Shown here: one piece after another, positions 1 to 10,999 of the stretch | How positions within the stretch are numbered: the first letter of the stretch is position 1 | Layout: each line of letters begins with the position of its first letter | Assembly (NCBI GenBank): GCA_900660155.1 | Contig: CABFPE010001723.1 | Location: 1-23,541, forward strand | Reading direction: 5' to 3' | From: Hofstenia miamia | Lineage: Eukaryota; Xenacoelomorpha; Acoela; Hofsteniidae | DNA length: 23,541 nucleotides | Made by a program: the position numbers and the translations under genes | The notes under the pieces: model-generated | What the model saw: the letters and a program-made list of their open reading frames with translations, nothing else | Database searches by the model: none | What the model was told of the DNA's origin: nothing

Positions 1-900
1 TGAAGCACTGCAAAATTTTCTGTTTATTATTTTGAATGATCGCAAAGACCTGCCTCAAAAAGCATATTAAAATGCAGATTTTGGTGGTTGCACACATTGA
101 TGTAGTCATATAGTTGCACACTTGGTTTAACAAGAACTTGATCTGAAGAAACATTCTACTCTAGATACATATTGCGAATGCCAAATAGAATTTATCATGT
201 AGTTGACTAAGGAAACTTGACTTTAGTTTTGAACTCCTATTCCTACTCAAAGCTCATTCAATAGAATTTTGTATTAAGATATTTACTTGGTAAATCATCA
301 AAACAATTGTAGTCTTTACTTCAAGTTGAGTTTTGTCCCTTGATCCTCTGAGAGTCACAACAGATGAGATAGTAGTACATGCTATGGCTTACCTTGTTTT
401 AGCACAAAATTTATGTGCTAAGTTTTGAACTTGGTATTTTAATCTTAGAACCTAATTTATTTGAGTATTTGTGTTCCTACTTAGCAGATATATTAGATTT
501 GGTTTTGTGAATGTAAGACCTAGATTTACTGACATTCAGCTTACTTAATGTTTCTTAAAACATAGATGTTCAGATATTGTACAGTTTCTTTAGTGATAAG
601 TGATGAGCTTGACCTTATGCCAATGGGACACCCTGAGGTTTTTGTAACACCTTTGCCTATCTGCCATGGGGAAATAAAGCAATTCTATTGGATGGCATCT
701 AGTGACAAAATTTTTTCACAGTTCATTATTCATTTTTAAGTAATTTCCCTCATTGGATATAATGTTTCTAGATTATTTGGAATTGTGTTTAGCTATTAAT
801 ATTTCTTTAGCATCACAGCTAAAATAGCAATGTATATGCTTCAATAGTTGTACTATGAATAGGTTGAGTTTGTAATAATATCTCCCTTTGATTGTGTTTA
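1..900. other. AT-rich non-coding spacer
   Basis: No convincing coding frame, RNA gene or transposon signature was found here. The short open frames on the minus strand around 773-1013 overlap each other in different frames and contain no recognisable motif, so they look like chance openings. Only two CpG dinucleotides are visible (near 41 and 174), in line with the CpG-poor character of the first 17 kb. Confidence 0.6.
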
Positions 901-929
901 ATGGTAAACCAATAAAATGTTTTAATATT

Positions 930-1200
930 TTCCCAGATTCCTGTTCCCCCTTGAGTAATGTACTCAAGTATTATCTGATTAGGACCAGGGGTATCATGAG
1001 AGAGCTGACTCACTCATTTTTGCCAGGCTACTTCTATACTTACTAAAAAATAAGTTTTTTTAAATGGTAAACTAATCTATTTTTTAAGGTTTTTTTCGAT
1101 TAATAGTGCCTCTAGAATAAGGTGCTTATGTATTAACTGCTCAAGACAGTGGTCTTATGAGAGAGCTGAACCCATTCATTGTGCTGGTCAATTTTTATGA
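930..1200 (+). repeat. Diverged tandem duplication, period about 161 bp
   Basis: The 12-mer TGAGAGAGCTGA occurs at 997-1008 and again at 1158-1169, which gives a 161 bp offset. Similarity extends on both sides: a 'CTCAAG...' tract precedes and 'CCCATTCATT' or 'CTCACTCATT' follows each copy. The remainder is diverged, so this is an old duplication. No open frame spans it. Confidence 0.55.
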
Positions 1201-1374
1201 TGACTTCAAAATTAGTCTTTTAAAGGTATCTAACATTTGTAAAATAATAAACCAATTACAATGATTTAAAAGGAATTAAACAGGTGATTCACAAAGAAAA
1301 ACTATTTTTCATTCAAATATATTCAATGTAATTAAAATTTCATTTGTGAGGTCAAACTGCTATAAGAAACACTA

Positions 1375-1860
1375 AACCAAAATTTTAGCTTAAGCTTTGC
1401 ACATGAAGAGAACTACCAAATATGGTAATTTTAATATTTGTATATATAGATCAGAAATGTTGTCTGAAATAGGTATTAAAGTGTGGATATGCAGAAGAAA
1501 AATTCAAAATGTTCTTAAAGTTTCACCTATGAAAATCATTTTGATTAATTAGTATTGAACTTTTTGTAATTTGGTCTAAAATACATAGGCAAAATTTGTT
1601 TTTTACCAATAAAAGTTATCTTGTGGAAGTGACACTAAGCAAATATTTTAATTTTAGTCTTGCAAATGGAGTGCACAACCATTTACTTTAGAATGCAATG
1701 GTAAGATTGATATTTTTTAAATAGATCAGGAATGTTGCTTGAAATTGATATTAAAGTATGGATATTGTTATAATTTCAGCTAAGAAAATCATTTTGATTC
1801 ATTAGTATTGCACTTTTTTCTAATTTTGCTATTATATATGGTATTTTTTAAATAAAATTG
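1375..1860 (+). repeat. Diverged tandem duplication, period about 275 bp
   Basis: Two neighbouring segments align over roughly 200 bp. AGATCAG followed by AATGTTG is at 1448 and 1723, an offset of 275. Each copy then carries a 'GATATTAAAG' or 'GGTATTAAAG' tract followed by TGGATAT, and further on AAAATCATTTTGATT followed by TAGTATTG. The second copy is shortened between these blocks. Divergence is moderate and no protein is encoded. Confidence 0.65.
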
Positions 1861-2480
1861 CATTTTCTTTTTTCTGTTTTTCAATTTTAATGTCAATAGT
1901 TTTGCTAAGATGTACAGAAATGAATGAAAACTCAAAACTTGAAAATTAAAGTAGTTGAATAAAAAATAACTTGTTTATGTATTCAAACATAAAGAAAGAA
2001 ATTAATTGGTTTTAACTGTAAAAATTACTTTTTTTGTAGTAGAGGTTTATTTTTGCTATTAAACTAATTTGAAATCTTTAGCTGTACCTAATTAACATCA
2101 AATAGAGCAAGGAAAATTTGTTTTAATGAATAAAATTTAAGTGACCATTATTAAAATTCAAAAAATCCCTAAATACCTTAATTTTTACTACACTTAAATT
2201 TATATTTTGATTTAAATGGCTTAACTATTCTTTAAAATTACTTTGATTTGCATGTAAATACTATCAAATGCTATTAGATTCTTAAAATTTATAAAAATAT
2301 TGTAAATATATTCAGACTGCATTTCAATAATTTCATTAGAATTCTAAAAAATCTTCAAAAAATGTCTTAGCATGCACATTCAACTTATAGGTCAAATGCA
2401 CTTGCTGATATAAAAAATAACTGCACTAAATTTGTGTTTGGAAGAGACAAATTCAAATTTTCATTTGTTATGGATTGGTA
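1861..2480. other. AT-rich non-coding spacer
   Basis: Very AT-rich sequence with homopolymer A and T runs. I see no coding frame, repeat unit or terminal repeat. Confidence 0.6.
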
Positions 2481-2503
2481 CATAGAGCATAGGTGAGTTT
2501 CTT

Positions 2504-2746
2504 ATGTGGGTAACTCACATTTTGCAAGGTGTGTTGTACCTGGGCTTTTCCCAAATATTGGTATTCTCTATATCAATGTGGTGGATGCTTACACTATCCA
2601 AATTCAAAGCTTTTGCGTCTGTGGTGGTAATTTGTGGCACCAATGATGTTAGCAGGGATTCTTCTCCAGATTTCATGGCTGCCTGGATCATTGCTGTGTT
2701 ATGTTACCTGAAGCAAAGAAATAACCTATTTTGTTTCATTGTTTAG
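2504..2746 (+). pseudogene. SGNH/GDSL-hydrolase-like fragment
   Basis: An 80-codon open frame starts with ATG at 2504 and ends with TAG at 2744-2746. It lies in a patch richer in G and C than its surroundings. Residues about 41-50 read SVVVICGTND, followed by VSRDSSPDF. A short run of hydrophobic residues leading into GTND is typical of the third conserved block of SGNH hydrolases, which form an esterase-like fold. Such domains occur in many invertebrate hypothetical and retroelement-derived proteins. The full fold needs about 180-200 residues and an N-terminal GDS or equivalent block, which I cannot see, so this is at best a fragment. The reverse strand is also partly open across it. It sits next to a satellite array in a transposon-rich region, so a relic is more likely than a working gene. 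Assignment rests on one motif. Confidence 0.35.
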
Positions 2747-2804
2747 CCTTCAAGGTCAGACTTTGCTGCAAAGGTGCACCATGCCAAGATGTTAAAGTTT
2801 ATGA

Positions 2805-4010
2805 GTAAAAAATGAAATACCCTAAAGGAGAGTAATTCAGAACTAACTTCATAGAATTTAAAAGTAAAATGCTTCATTTGACTTAAAAAATAAAATTTGT
2901 TTATTAATAAGTAATTTTCAACATCCTGATTCTGAATATATAATTATTTTTCATTTTAAAAAATATTTGGAAAGCAATTTCAAAATCTATAACAAAATTT
3001 GCATGGTTTTAATTACATTACTGAAAAATTGAAATTATGTTGTCAATTGATGCTGTAAGCACTTCTCAAAATGAAAAACTAAGCACAGCAATTCACTTAA
3101 AATCAACAATAGCATAAAAATAATCTAGTATTAGAAAAAAAAGAAATACCATAAAGGCAAATAAAACAGAACTAACTGTACAGAATTTGAAAGTTAAGTG
3201 CCTCAGTTGGCTTAAACAATAAAATGTTAGCATTTATAAGGAAAATTGAGCATCTAGGTTCTGAATATATAATCATCTTTTTATTTCAATAAATTTTTGA
3301 AAAAGATTTCAAAATCCATCTAACAAAATTTGTGTTGTAAATTAAATTTCTGAAAAATTGAAATTAAGTTGTTAATTGATGCTGTAAGCACTTCTCAAAT
3401 TGAAAAACTAAGTACAGCAATAGACTTGCAAGCTTTGAATTTACATAAAATCAACAATAGCTTAAGAATAATCTAGCTTAAAAATGTTTGGAAAAAATAA
3501 AATACCTTAAAGAGAAATAAAACAGTACTAACTAACTGCATAGAATTTGACTTAAACAATAAAATGTAAGCATTTACAAGGAAAATTGAGCATCTAGGTT
3601 CTGAATATATAATCATCTTTTTATTTCAAAAAATATTTGGAAAGCAATTTCAAAATCTATCAAACAAAATTTGCAGTTTTAATTAAATTTAGAAAAATTG
3701 AAATTAAGTTGTAAATTGATAGTATAAACACATCTCAAATTGAAAAACTTAGCAGAGCAATAGTTTCACAAGCTTTGAATTTAGTTAAAATCAACAATAG
3801 CATAAAAATAATCTAGTATTAGAAAAAAAAGAAATACCATAAAGGCAAATAAAACAGAACTAACTGTACAGAATTTGAAAGTTAAATGCCTCAGTTGACT
3901 TAAACAATAAAATGCAAGATTATTAAGTAAATTGGAACATCTAGTTTCTGAATATAAAATCAGGTTTTCATTATAAAAAGTTCCTAAAGAGCTTTTTCAA
4001 GATCAATATT
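2805..4010 (+). repeat. Satellite-like tandem array, monomer about 330-355 bp
   Basis: At least three and a half copies of one unit lie head to tail. The anchor GAAATAC/AAAATAC followed by CNTAAAG ends at about 2820, 3149, 3505 and 3837, giving periods of 329, 356 and 332 bp. A second anchor, TCTGAATATA, recurs near 2931, 3259, 3599 and 3946. Each unit also carries CTCAAA-TGAAAAACTDAGC and AAAATCAACAATAGC. The segment 3097-3197 matches 3785-3885 over 101 bp without a difference. Other parts of the units resemble different partners, so the array is mosaic. No coding frame is conserved between units. Confidence 0.85.
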
Positions 4011-5616
4011 GCAAAGTTAGCGTTTTTTACAAAATTTGAGAAATATTGTTTTAATTCAACAATGTATACAGAAAGGAGTTCATAAATTCAAACTCTAATA
4101 CCATAAATTGAATCAGAAGCAACAAATTTATGTATATACAATAACCAAAGAAAAATCTCAAAGAAATTCACAGAATTGATCACAGATATCAATAAAATGG
4201 AGTAAAATGTAAATGAAATTTCAAGGTTTATCCATAACATCTATTTTGATCATTAACAATATACATTTAAAAAAACATTGATTTTTTGAAAGTTTATAGG
4301 GGTGTCCTAATGTGAAGTGTACTATATTAAAACAATATTTTGATGTTTATTTACATTAAAAAGGTTTCTAAACAGTTTTTTTCAACAGAAATTGCTATAA
4401 TTTTTAAAAAATTACAAAACCATCCTATAATATACAAATCTAAAAGGGAAAATTTCCCATTATGGAAGAATGACAGGGAATTTTGGGAAATTGTATTTGA
4501 ATTTTATTTCTTGTATTACTGCAAATATCCCAAAGTAAAAATTTTTAAAGTTTTGAAATTTTTTAAAATTACTGTATTGAGGCAGGACTAAAAAAATTAA
4601 TATCTCCTCTCAAAACTGCTCATTTTGTTGTAAAATCTTATTCACTGCTTCATTATATCAAAAGTTTTTAAAGAAACTATCTTTTCTGAAAAACTTGCCC
4701 ATCCCTGGCAAGCCTAGCTCAGTCAATGTTGATCTTAAAGCTAAAAATGCTTAGAAACAATTATTTTCAATGAAATTTGCTACATAAAAATTCGAATGGA
4801 GCTGTGATATCATTAAAAATTTTGTTGCTATAGCCTGTGAAATTTAAGGTTTAATGTCTAAAAGTCAACCTGGGTTTTTGAAATAAATTTTTTTAGAAAA
4901 ATTAATAGCTGTATGAAATTTTTATCTTGAAGTTTCAAACAATTCTAATAAAAATTCAAATCACTAGAGTGAAAAAAAGGAAAAAAAATTTTCACAAAAA
5001 GTGTTGAAAATCTAAACATTTCAGATGTTTATTTATAAAAAAATCTCACCAAGAAGTTTGAAATCTTTCAGCATAGTTCTCTTTGTTTCAGCAATGTGAA
5101 ATTCTAGTATACCAGATGTTTATATTCATATGTGTACAAACATTATATAATTTGTTATCTATATCCCATTGTTCAAATGTCAAATGCATCAACTTTATAA
5201 ATTATCACTATTAAATAAACCATTTTCTAGTAATATGAAACTAGAATTTTTCACATTATGGAAAAAAATATTAATTATTATCACATCATGTTTTCCAAAT
5301 TGTACACTTACATAAATGGTATATGTTACAAAGTTAAGATGTTAGTAAAGTAAAACATTTATTAATCACAAAATTTGGTACAAAAGATAAAATAATAAAA
5401 TAAATAATTTTTTGAGATGTTTGTCTTTCTGAATTTTTTAAACAAAATATTTTGTAATATACAAGTAGAAAAACCAGATTTTAATACAGTTTTCCTATTA
5501 AACATTTCATAATCATATTTATTTAATAACAGAGTTATTGTTAATATTAGTGTTGTAAGTTGTTTTACTTCTGTTTATTAAAGGCATAAATACTAACATT
5601 TAAAAATAACAAATAA
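4011..5616. other. AT-rich spacer without recognisable genes
   Basis: This stretch is extremely AT-rich. An 83-codon frame at 4340-4591 encodes a Lys/Phe/Ile/Tyr-rich peptide, as expected from random AT-rich DNA, and shows no motif. Only two CpGs were noticed (4021 and about 4792). I found no tandem unit, LTR or terminal inverted repeat. Confidence 0.6.
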
Positions 5617-5790
5617 TGTAGAATAACTGGGGTGATTCTAGCAAACAGGAGAATACAGTTAAACTATTTCTCTATTTACAGATGCTTGGGTGTCTTATAT
5701 ACAATGCATATTTACAATGTGTACAAACACTAGTTAACATGAAAAGCATGTGATCTGGCAGATAAATAACAAATGCCAACTGATGTTACA
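5617..5790 (-). mobile_element. LTR-like element, minus copy
   Basis: Read on the minus strand, this 174 bp segment begins TGTAACATCAG and ends TTATTCTACA. It aligns along its length with the plus-oriented copy at 7839-8029. Shared blocks include TATTGTA-CATCAGT, TGCTTTTC, GTAAATA, TTGTATATAA, TGTAAATAGA and TTTGCTAGAATCAC. A TATATAAG box lies at 5694-5701. TG...CA ends, a TATA box and a length near 180 bp suit a short LTR. The flanks ATAA and ATAC agree at three of four bases, so the target duplication has decayed or was never clean. No internal retroelement region adjoins it. A MITE-like element with similar ends is the main alternative. Confidence 0.65.
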
Positions 5791-7838
5791 ATACCTTATT
5801 TATGTTACATTTTAAGAAATGCTTTACACTTTTAAATTTCATCAGTGTCTTTTATATTAAGAGTTTAATAAATACTGCTAGTATGATTGAAGAGAATCAA
5901 CCCACCATTTGCTGTATAGAAACTATTTGTAACTCTATCAAAGAATGGCTTTGCATAGAAACTGTTGCTTACCTAATTAATGAACAGTCTTAAATTACTT
6001 TAATTCACTTTTGACACTTACAGAAGCAATCAATGCAAACAAAATACATGAATAAATTTTTTTCAACAGTTTGTGAATATAATAATTTCTATAAACATGA
6101 CACAAAGCATTTCATTGCAAATCCCATAGCCTTCACATATGATTGTTAAAGTACTTGCAGTTGCATAATAATTTATGAAATTCAAAATAAGGTTAGTCAT
6201 TGTGGTTTCACTGCTATCTTCACTCTGATATTAATATGCACCATCCACCTTTACCAGGGAAATCACAACCACCATTGCCATTAAGAAATTTAGTTATTTA
6301 TCAGCATTTAGATAATTCCATATAATAATTTGTTACAGAAAAATAAACCAAAATCTGATAAGAATTTACTGATACTAATGAATATTCTAATATGGTTTCT
6401 CTCAATAATTTTTGCAGGTGTACTAAAATTACTTAAATTTTCTTTTTTGGTTAATCAGAGTTTCACCATAATTTGAAATTTAACTTTGGCTAACTTTGGT
6501 CAAAAGTCAAGTAATTAACTTTCAGCCAGATACTCTTTTGCTGTAATGTTTTTTGTAAACTGTTCAACAACAAAATTAATTATAAATTTGCAACTAAAGT
6601 TTTCCTAAATATAATTTTAATTAAAACAGTTTATATACATTGATAAGAAGAGGCGTCTTTCCATTCATACCTTTTCATCAAATTGTGAGGCTGACAGGAA
6701 TGTATTCAGTCACATGCCCCATCTTTCTTGGCTTTTTGCTGAAAAGTTCTGCTCTTTTGCTATATACCAAAATGTGTGCTTCCTCTATTAAGTCTTTTGC
6801 TTGTAAATATTTCCATTGCAATGCTTTATACTCTCCATTTCTGTAGATTTTGTTTTGTACATCAGAAAATTTGATTTCTTTTAAGGTGGTGCTTACTGTT
6901 ATGATTGTTCAAAGTTCACTTAGCTTCTATGTGAACATATTAAAGTACTTCTAATACAGTTATATACTGTAGAATTGTGAGTGTGCTCTGGCTACTCCAG
7001 CAGGACTGAGAAACTCAAAGGTTAAACAATGTTGCAGAGGCTACCATTGTAGAGAGTGACCCACATTCTAGCAAAAGAAGGAACATTGGTGGTTCACCAA
7101 TTCAATAAAGAAAAACAGAAACTATCCACCATGAATAGACTTCCAGCAGTGACCAATTCACAAGGCATCATGCTGAAGCCATATCCATGAAGCCATCCTT
7201 ACTTGCCAAGGTGCTAATTGTGTGTCTCAAGTATTAATTTCTAGCTCAAATAAACAATTTAGCTCAGAGTTCTATTATCTCAGTTCACATAAGTAATGAA
7301 ACAAAAGTCACATAGTTACCTTGCATTCATGTTTGCCAACGGCATATTATATTTGCAGTGTGATTTTTTAAGTGCATGTACAAAATGAAACTATCAAAGT
7401 AAAGGTTATTATTCCCTACATGTATATGTAACCTAAAGTAACCATGATTTGGGCTGCCATCTGTTAAGGAGCTAGTTGCCACCCCAGACACAGTGGAGTA
7501 ACTCCCAAATTTTCACTGGATCTTAATCAAAATTTATTAAACAAAAATCCATAAGAACCTAAAAGGGGTTAGCAAAGAAATAAAGGAATCAAAAGCAAAC
7601 AAAGTTAAAGTGAGAATAAATTTCATTGTGCAATTGCTACAGTCTTCTCACATATTTATAACAATCTTGTAAATTATTACTTGTTATATGTTTACAAACT
7701 TTACATGAGTTCACAAAATTAAACAAGCAATAACACATAAGATTGCATCAAGAGGACAAATAATAAAATTATCAAATAACTGCACTTGAAAATACAAAGA
7801 ATTAAACAATAATAAATTGATAAATTGATAGCAACTAT
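5791..7838. other. AT-rich spacer with two GC-richer patches
   Basis: Mostly AT-rich non-coding sequence. Two patches are richer in G and C. On the minus strand, 6670-6845 is open for about 55 codons and reads as a charged, non-repetitive peptide, including KALQWKYLQAKDLIEEAH. It has no start, no known motif and ends at a TGA. The patch at about 6980-7210 has no sustained frame. Both may be remnants of unidentified coding sequence from old transposons. The remainder shows nothing I can support. Confidence 0.4.
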
Positions 7839-8029
7839 TGTAGCATCAGTGGTAGTTGTTACTATTTATCAGGAAGACCTCGTGCTTTTCTTGTTAGTGA
7901 CTGGTAGTTGTAATATTTGTACAAATTGTAAATAACATTGTATATAAAGACCAAACCATTTTGTAAATAGAAGTAGTTTGAACTGTATTCACTTTGTGTT
8001 TGCTAGAATCACACCCCAGTGATTCTACA
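7839..8029 (+). mobile_element. Probable solo LTR (191 bp) with 4 bp target duplication
   Basis: The segment starts TGTAGCATCA and ends TGATTCTACA. These are inverted repeats with one mismatch and the TG...CA ends typical of LTRs. It is flanked by CTAT at 7835-7838 and CTAT at 8030-8033, a direct duplication of the size made by LTR integrases. TATATAAA at 7941-7948 would be the promoter TATA box, with transcription expected a few tens of bases downstream. A related copy lies in reverse orientation at 5617-5790. There is no gag-pol region next to it, so it probably formed by LTR-LTR recombination. I could not tie it to the minus-strand gypsy relic at 8.6-13.9 kb. Confidence 0.75.
7941..7948 (+). 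promoter_or_regulatory. TATA box of the solo LTR
   Basis: TATATAAA lies about 100 bp into the 191 bp LTR-like segment, and the same position in the minus copy carries TATATAAG. Conservation between two diverged copies supports a Pol II core promoter in the ancestral LTR. Confidence 0.5.
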
Positions 8030-8622
8030 CTATCATTACCTCATTATGAAGAAAAAACTGAGGTTGTCCTGCTTAATCATTCATTGGGGTTATTTTTATT
8101 CACCCAGATCATTTCAATAAATTCCATTCTTTTGGAGATATTGTAGTACTTGTATATGTCTGTCCATTAGTTTCTCTACTTTTTAAAATTTTTAAGGAAT
8201 TTAGTATCACTGTCAATGTTTCCCAAAAACCTATTTTTTGCCATTGCTCCCACAGTGTTCACTTGAACATAAATATAATTATCATTAGGATAGGTAAATT
8301 TGAAGAGAAACTACCCTGCAAAATTTCAAAGGGTTGTGTTTGGAAATGGGGTCCTGTAAAATCCCTGATGAAGCCTTGTTATCTCTGTTGCTGATTATTA
8401 TCATGTGTGCTCATTCTATATTGCTTTGTCAATTAGTTTTGATAAAATTTTTATTTACTCATTTTTTTTAAAAAATGTAAAATGAGCATGTTGTCAACTT
8501 CTAAGTGTTTGGTCTTTGCTAGCATTTTCCCATTTTTTCATAAATTTCAGAGCTTCCTCTAGTGTGAACTGGTTATCATATGAAACATTTTCTGTGCTTC
8601 TGAGGTATGATCATATTAATCT
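8030..8622. other. Spacer between solo LTR and gypsy relic
   Basis: On the minus strand, short open pieces at about 8470-8620 continue in the direction of the upstream pol relic, for example ALKFMKKWENASKD. The 3' part of the retrotransposon may therefore reach into this interval. No 3' LTR, polypurine tract or other boundary could be located. Confidence 0.35.
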
Positions 8623-8973
8623 TTAATCCATTTCCTCACTGTAACTGGTAATTGTTTTAACTTTTGGCCTATGCTCTACATTGATTACTAGCAGCATATT
8701 ATGTGATTTTTGTTTAGTGCATCCCTGTGTGATTTTATCACATGTTCTTAGGGACAATCTCCAATTCTTACATTTAGCCTCTCTATGAGGCAATATATGA
8801 GGTAATAATTCTGATTCATTTACTTTATCATATAATTTTTCATCAAACTCTTTCTCATCTACACTGTCAACATCATACATTACATAATAATATTGGTTCT
8901 CATTGTGTACTATCTTGAATTCCACCTTTTTATTTAATTCCATGTGTTGTATTTCTCCTTTTGCACATTTCAA
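8623..8973 (-). pseudogene. C-terminal pol open frame, probably integrase tail
   Basis: A 116-codon frame remains open on the minus strand and ends at the TAA at 8623-8625. The ATG at 8971-8973 is probably just an internal methionine, since related sequence continues upstream in broken frames. The peptide is highly charged (VDEKEFDEKLYDKVNESE) with a possible small beta-rich segment (KVEFKIVHNENQYYYVMY). I see no catalytic residues and no chromodomain signature. Its place immediately after the integrase relic suggests the integrase C-terminal region or a downstream pol extension. An independent function cannot be excluded. Confidence 0.45.
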
Positions 8974-9179
8974 ATCTTGAAAATATAGTGTGTATCCATT
9001 GCTCAGTTTTTATCAGTTGCAAAGTAGTGTTTTCTTAGTGTAAATGGCTAAATTTACATTGTCTGCATTTTCAACCATGTTAGTGATTATCTTTTTGATT
9101 GGCTGAATATTAGGATGCATTCTTTGACTAATTTGTCTGCAACAACTTTCACCATTGTTGAGTTGAGGAGTATTATTTT

Positions 9180-9539
9180 TCAATATTTTGTGAAGTTGTT
9201 GATTACAACTAGTGTGTGTTGAAACCCTTTGTCATCTTTAACAATGTCTCTATATCCATGCTTACTATCTCATTAATTGATGTTGGGATTATATTCTCCA
9301 ACAGTGAATTCTGTTTTGGAAAATGCAGCTTATTATTGAGTACACTTGTTATTTATGTCTTCCATGACTTTCTGTAAACCAACTGATATATATCTTGTGT
9401 TGAACATCATCTCTGCTTAGTTTATGCCTATGTGACCTTTCTCATGTATCTTTTTTTAGTTTTCAGGTAGTGCTGTTCTCATACTTTGGCCTCCTGTGTA
9501 CAGTAATCCTCTATCATTGTCTCTCCATTTGTACCTCTT
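9180..9539 (-). pseudogene. Integrase relic: zinc-binding region and start of core
   Basis: Reading from 9539 downward, the frame gives RDNDRGLLYTGG, the usual entry to the gypsy integrase N-terminal domain. It then shows an H-x3-H pair (HEKGH) and NKCTQ, where a second Cys of the HHCC zinc site would be expected but a stop follows. In another frame SMDIETL (about 9245-9275) fits the segment around the first catalytic Asp of the DDE core. QHTLVVINNFTK (about 9185-9221) fits the following strand, with Asn where an Asp-Arg pair is usual. The second catalytic Asp and the Glu could not be found, so much of the core is lost or scrambled. Integrase normally inserts the cDNA into the genome, and this copy could not do so. 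Confidence 0.65.
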
Positions 9540-9619
9540 GAAATTTGAGTTGTGATTTTTTTAATGAGTTTTTCTGTGTTTTTCACTTTCTGTATTATTT
9601 CCTGCAGGATGCTATCTTT

Positions 9620-9853
9620 TTATTTTTTCTGTACAATTTTGTCTTCTAATATTTCTTCTTTCATTGTTATTAGTAATATGGGGTATCCTTTTCTATCTAC
9701 ATTTATATCTGGCAATTCTTCATATTGGTTATGTGATAGAAATTCAATTTTGGCTTTATCTGTCTTTCTGCAGGGCATCCCTTTGCTATTTGGGTAGTGC
9801 TGTTCAAAAGTCTTCATTACTATGTAAGGTTCCTTCTCTATGCTCAATTGCAC
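9620..9853 (-). pseudogene. Open pol fragment between RNase H and integrase
   Basis: A 77-codon frame starting at ATG 9851-9853 encodes a charged peptide including KEPYIVMKTFEQHYPNSKG and DINVDRKGYPILLITMKEE. It lies where the RNase H to integrase linker is expected and is followed by integrase zinc-domain-like sequence. I recognise no catalytic motif. The reverse strand is also open, but position and direction agree with the other pol relics. It is best seen as a surviving piece of the pol polyprotein rather than a gene. Confidence 0.45.
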
Positions 9854-9894
9854 ATTTACATTAACTTAGAAATTTGATCCATTGAGACACTATT

Positions 9895-10990
9895 GTAGCA
9901 TCTACTACCAAGCATCAACAGAGTCAATTATTCTTTTAAATCATTGTTTCCTGTTGTATGAAGGTATGGATGCACTGATATTAATTCTCTGCTCCAACAT
10001 GAGATATGTTATTATTAACTTGCATTAACTTTGAGTAACTCCATACTATTTAGGTATGCTGTTGCCACAGTTCCTTTCTGTGATTCCACTATGGCCTTTG
10101 GCTGACTCTGATCTCTGAACCAATCCACATCCATGTGCCTCTGTTATTGTTTGAGTAGTTCCAAGTCTCAGCTCAATGAAGTAACTTATGTGTTCCTTAT
10201 CCTAACTCAGTGCAGCTCTCAACACTGGATGTAACTGACTTAAACTCAATTTGTAATGTGTAATTTTGTACTTCACAATCTGGAAGTGTCACTAGCTGCT
10301 TAATAAATATTATTCAGCCATTACCAAAAACTATCAGCTTTAATTAACATAGATAAATAAAGTAACTAATTACTTGCAGCTTCCTATCTTACATTTAAAT
10401 AATTGTACATGCATGGTTATTTTATTGGTCTATTTATAGGTCACCTAATTAGACAATGTAATATAGATATAACCTATGGTAGGCTTCCTAGCCTTTTCTC
10501 TGATAATTAATTATTTAATACATGCAAATGATTGAATCAATAGTCAGCTAAACAGAGTAAAACTCCCATTCATACACCTAATGTAAATGCAGGTTCATGG
10601 CTTGGATCAAAGACCCTCAAATTGCTCCTGATGTGTGCTCAAGCCACTACTACTGCATCTACCATTTAGCTTGACATGATTTATAAGTAAGCAAACCAAA
10701 TAAAGTCTAAAGATAAGATTTTCAAAGAATTTACTTCAACAGTTTCCAAATTGATTCTTACTCTATTTATAGTTGAAATCAAAAAGTACCTGTCATTTGA
10801 ATTTGAATTTATTTGTCTGCCAAAATGGCTAAAAATAATGGAAGCATTTTCGCCCCTTTTGTTTAGTCAAATTATTTGTTGACAAGTACTAATTTGCTAT
10901 CTTGTTTCTTAGTTGCATATTACAAACATAATGATGATAATGAACTTTAATTTGTTTAAAATCAATAAATCATATTTTGATATTAATTCT
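9895..10990 (-). other. Oversized RNase H-integrase gap, possible insertion
   Basis: About 1.1 kb separates the RNase H relic from the integrase-side fragment. The part at about 10030-10260 still has minus-strand coding flavour, with short open runs such as DWFRDQSQPKAIVES. The stretch 10270-10980 is AT-rich and without such runs, so a later insertion is possible. ACTATTGTAGCATC at about 9889-9902 repeats the left edge of the solo LTR (7834-7847). The match stops after these 14 bases and no LTR body follows. Confidence 0.35.
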
Positions 10991-10999
10991 GACTAATAC

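Noticed and set aside
1..22. AGCACTG-AAAATTTT shared with 13942-13957 as a second gypsy gag copy at the window edge
   Set aside because: Similarity stops after about 16 bases, and no further gag or pol motif follows at the start of the window.
4340..4591. 83-codon plus-strand frame as a gene
   Set aside because: Composition is what random AT-rich DNA gives (Lys, Phe, Ile, Tyr), with no motif and no GC rise.
9889..9902. Repeat of the solo-LTR left edge as a third LTR copy
   Set aside because: Only 14 bases match; no LTR body or right end follows.
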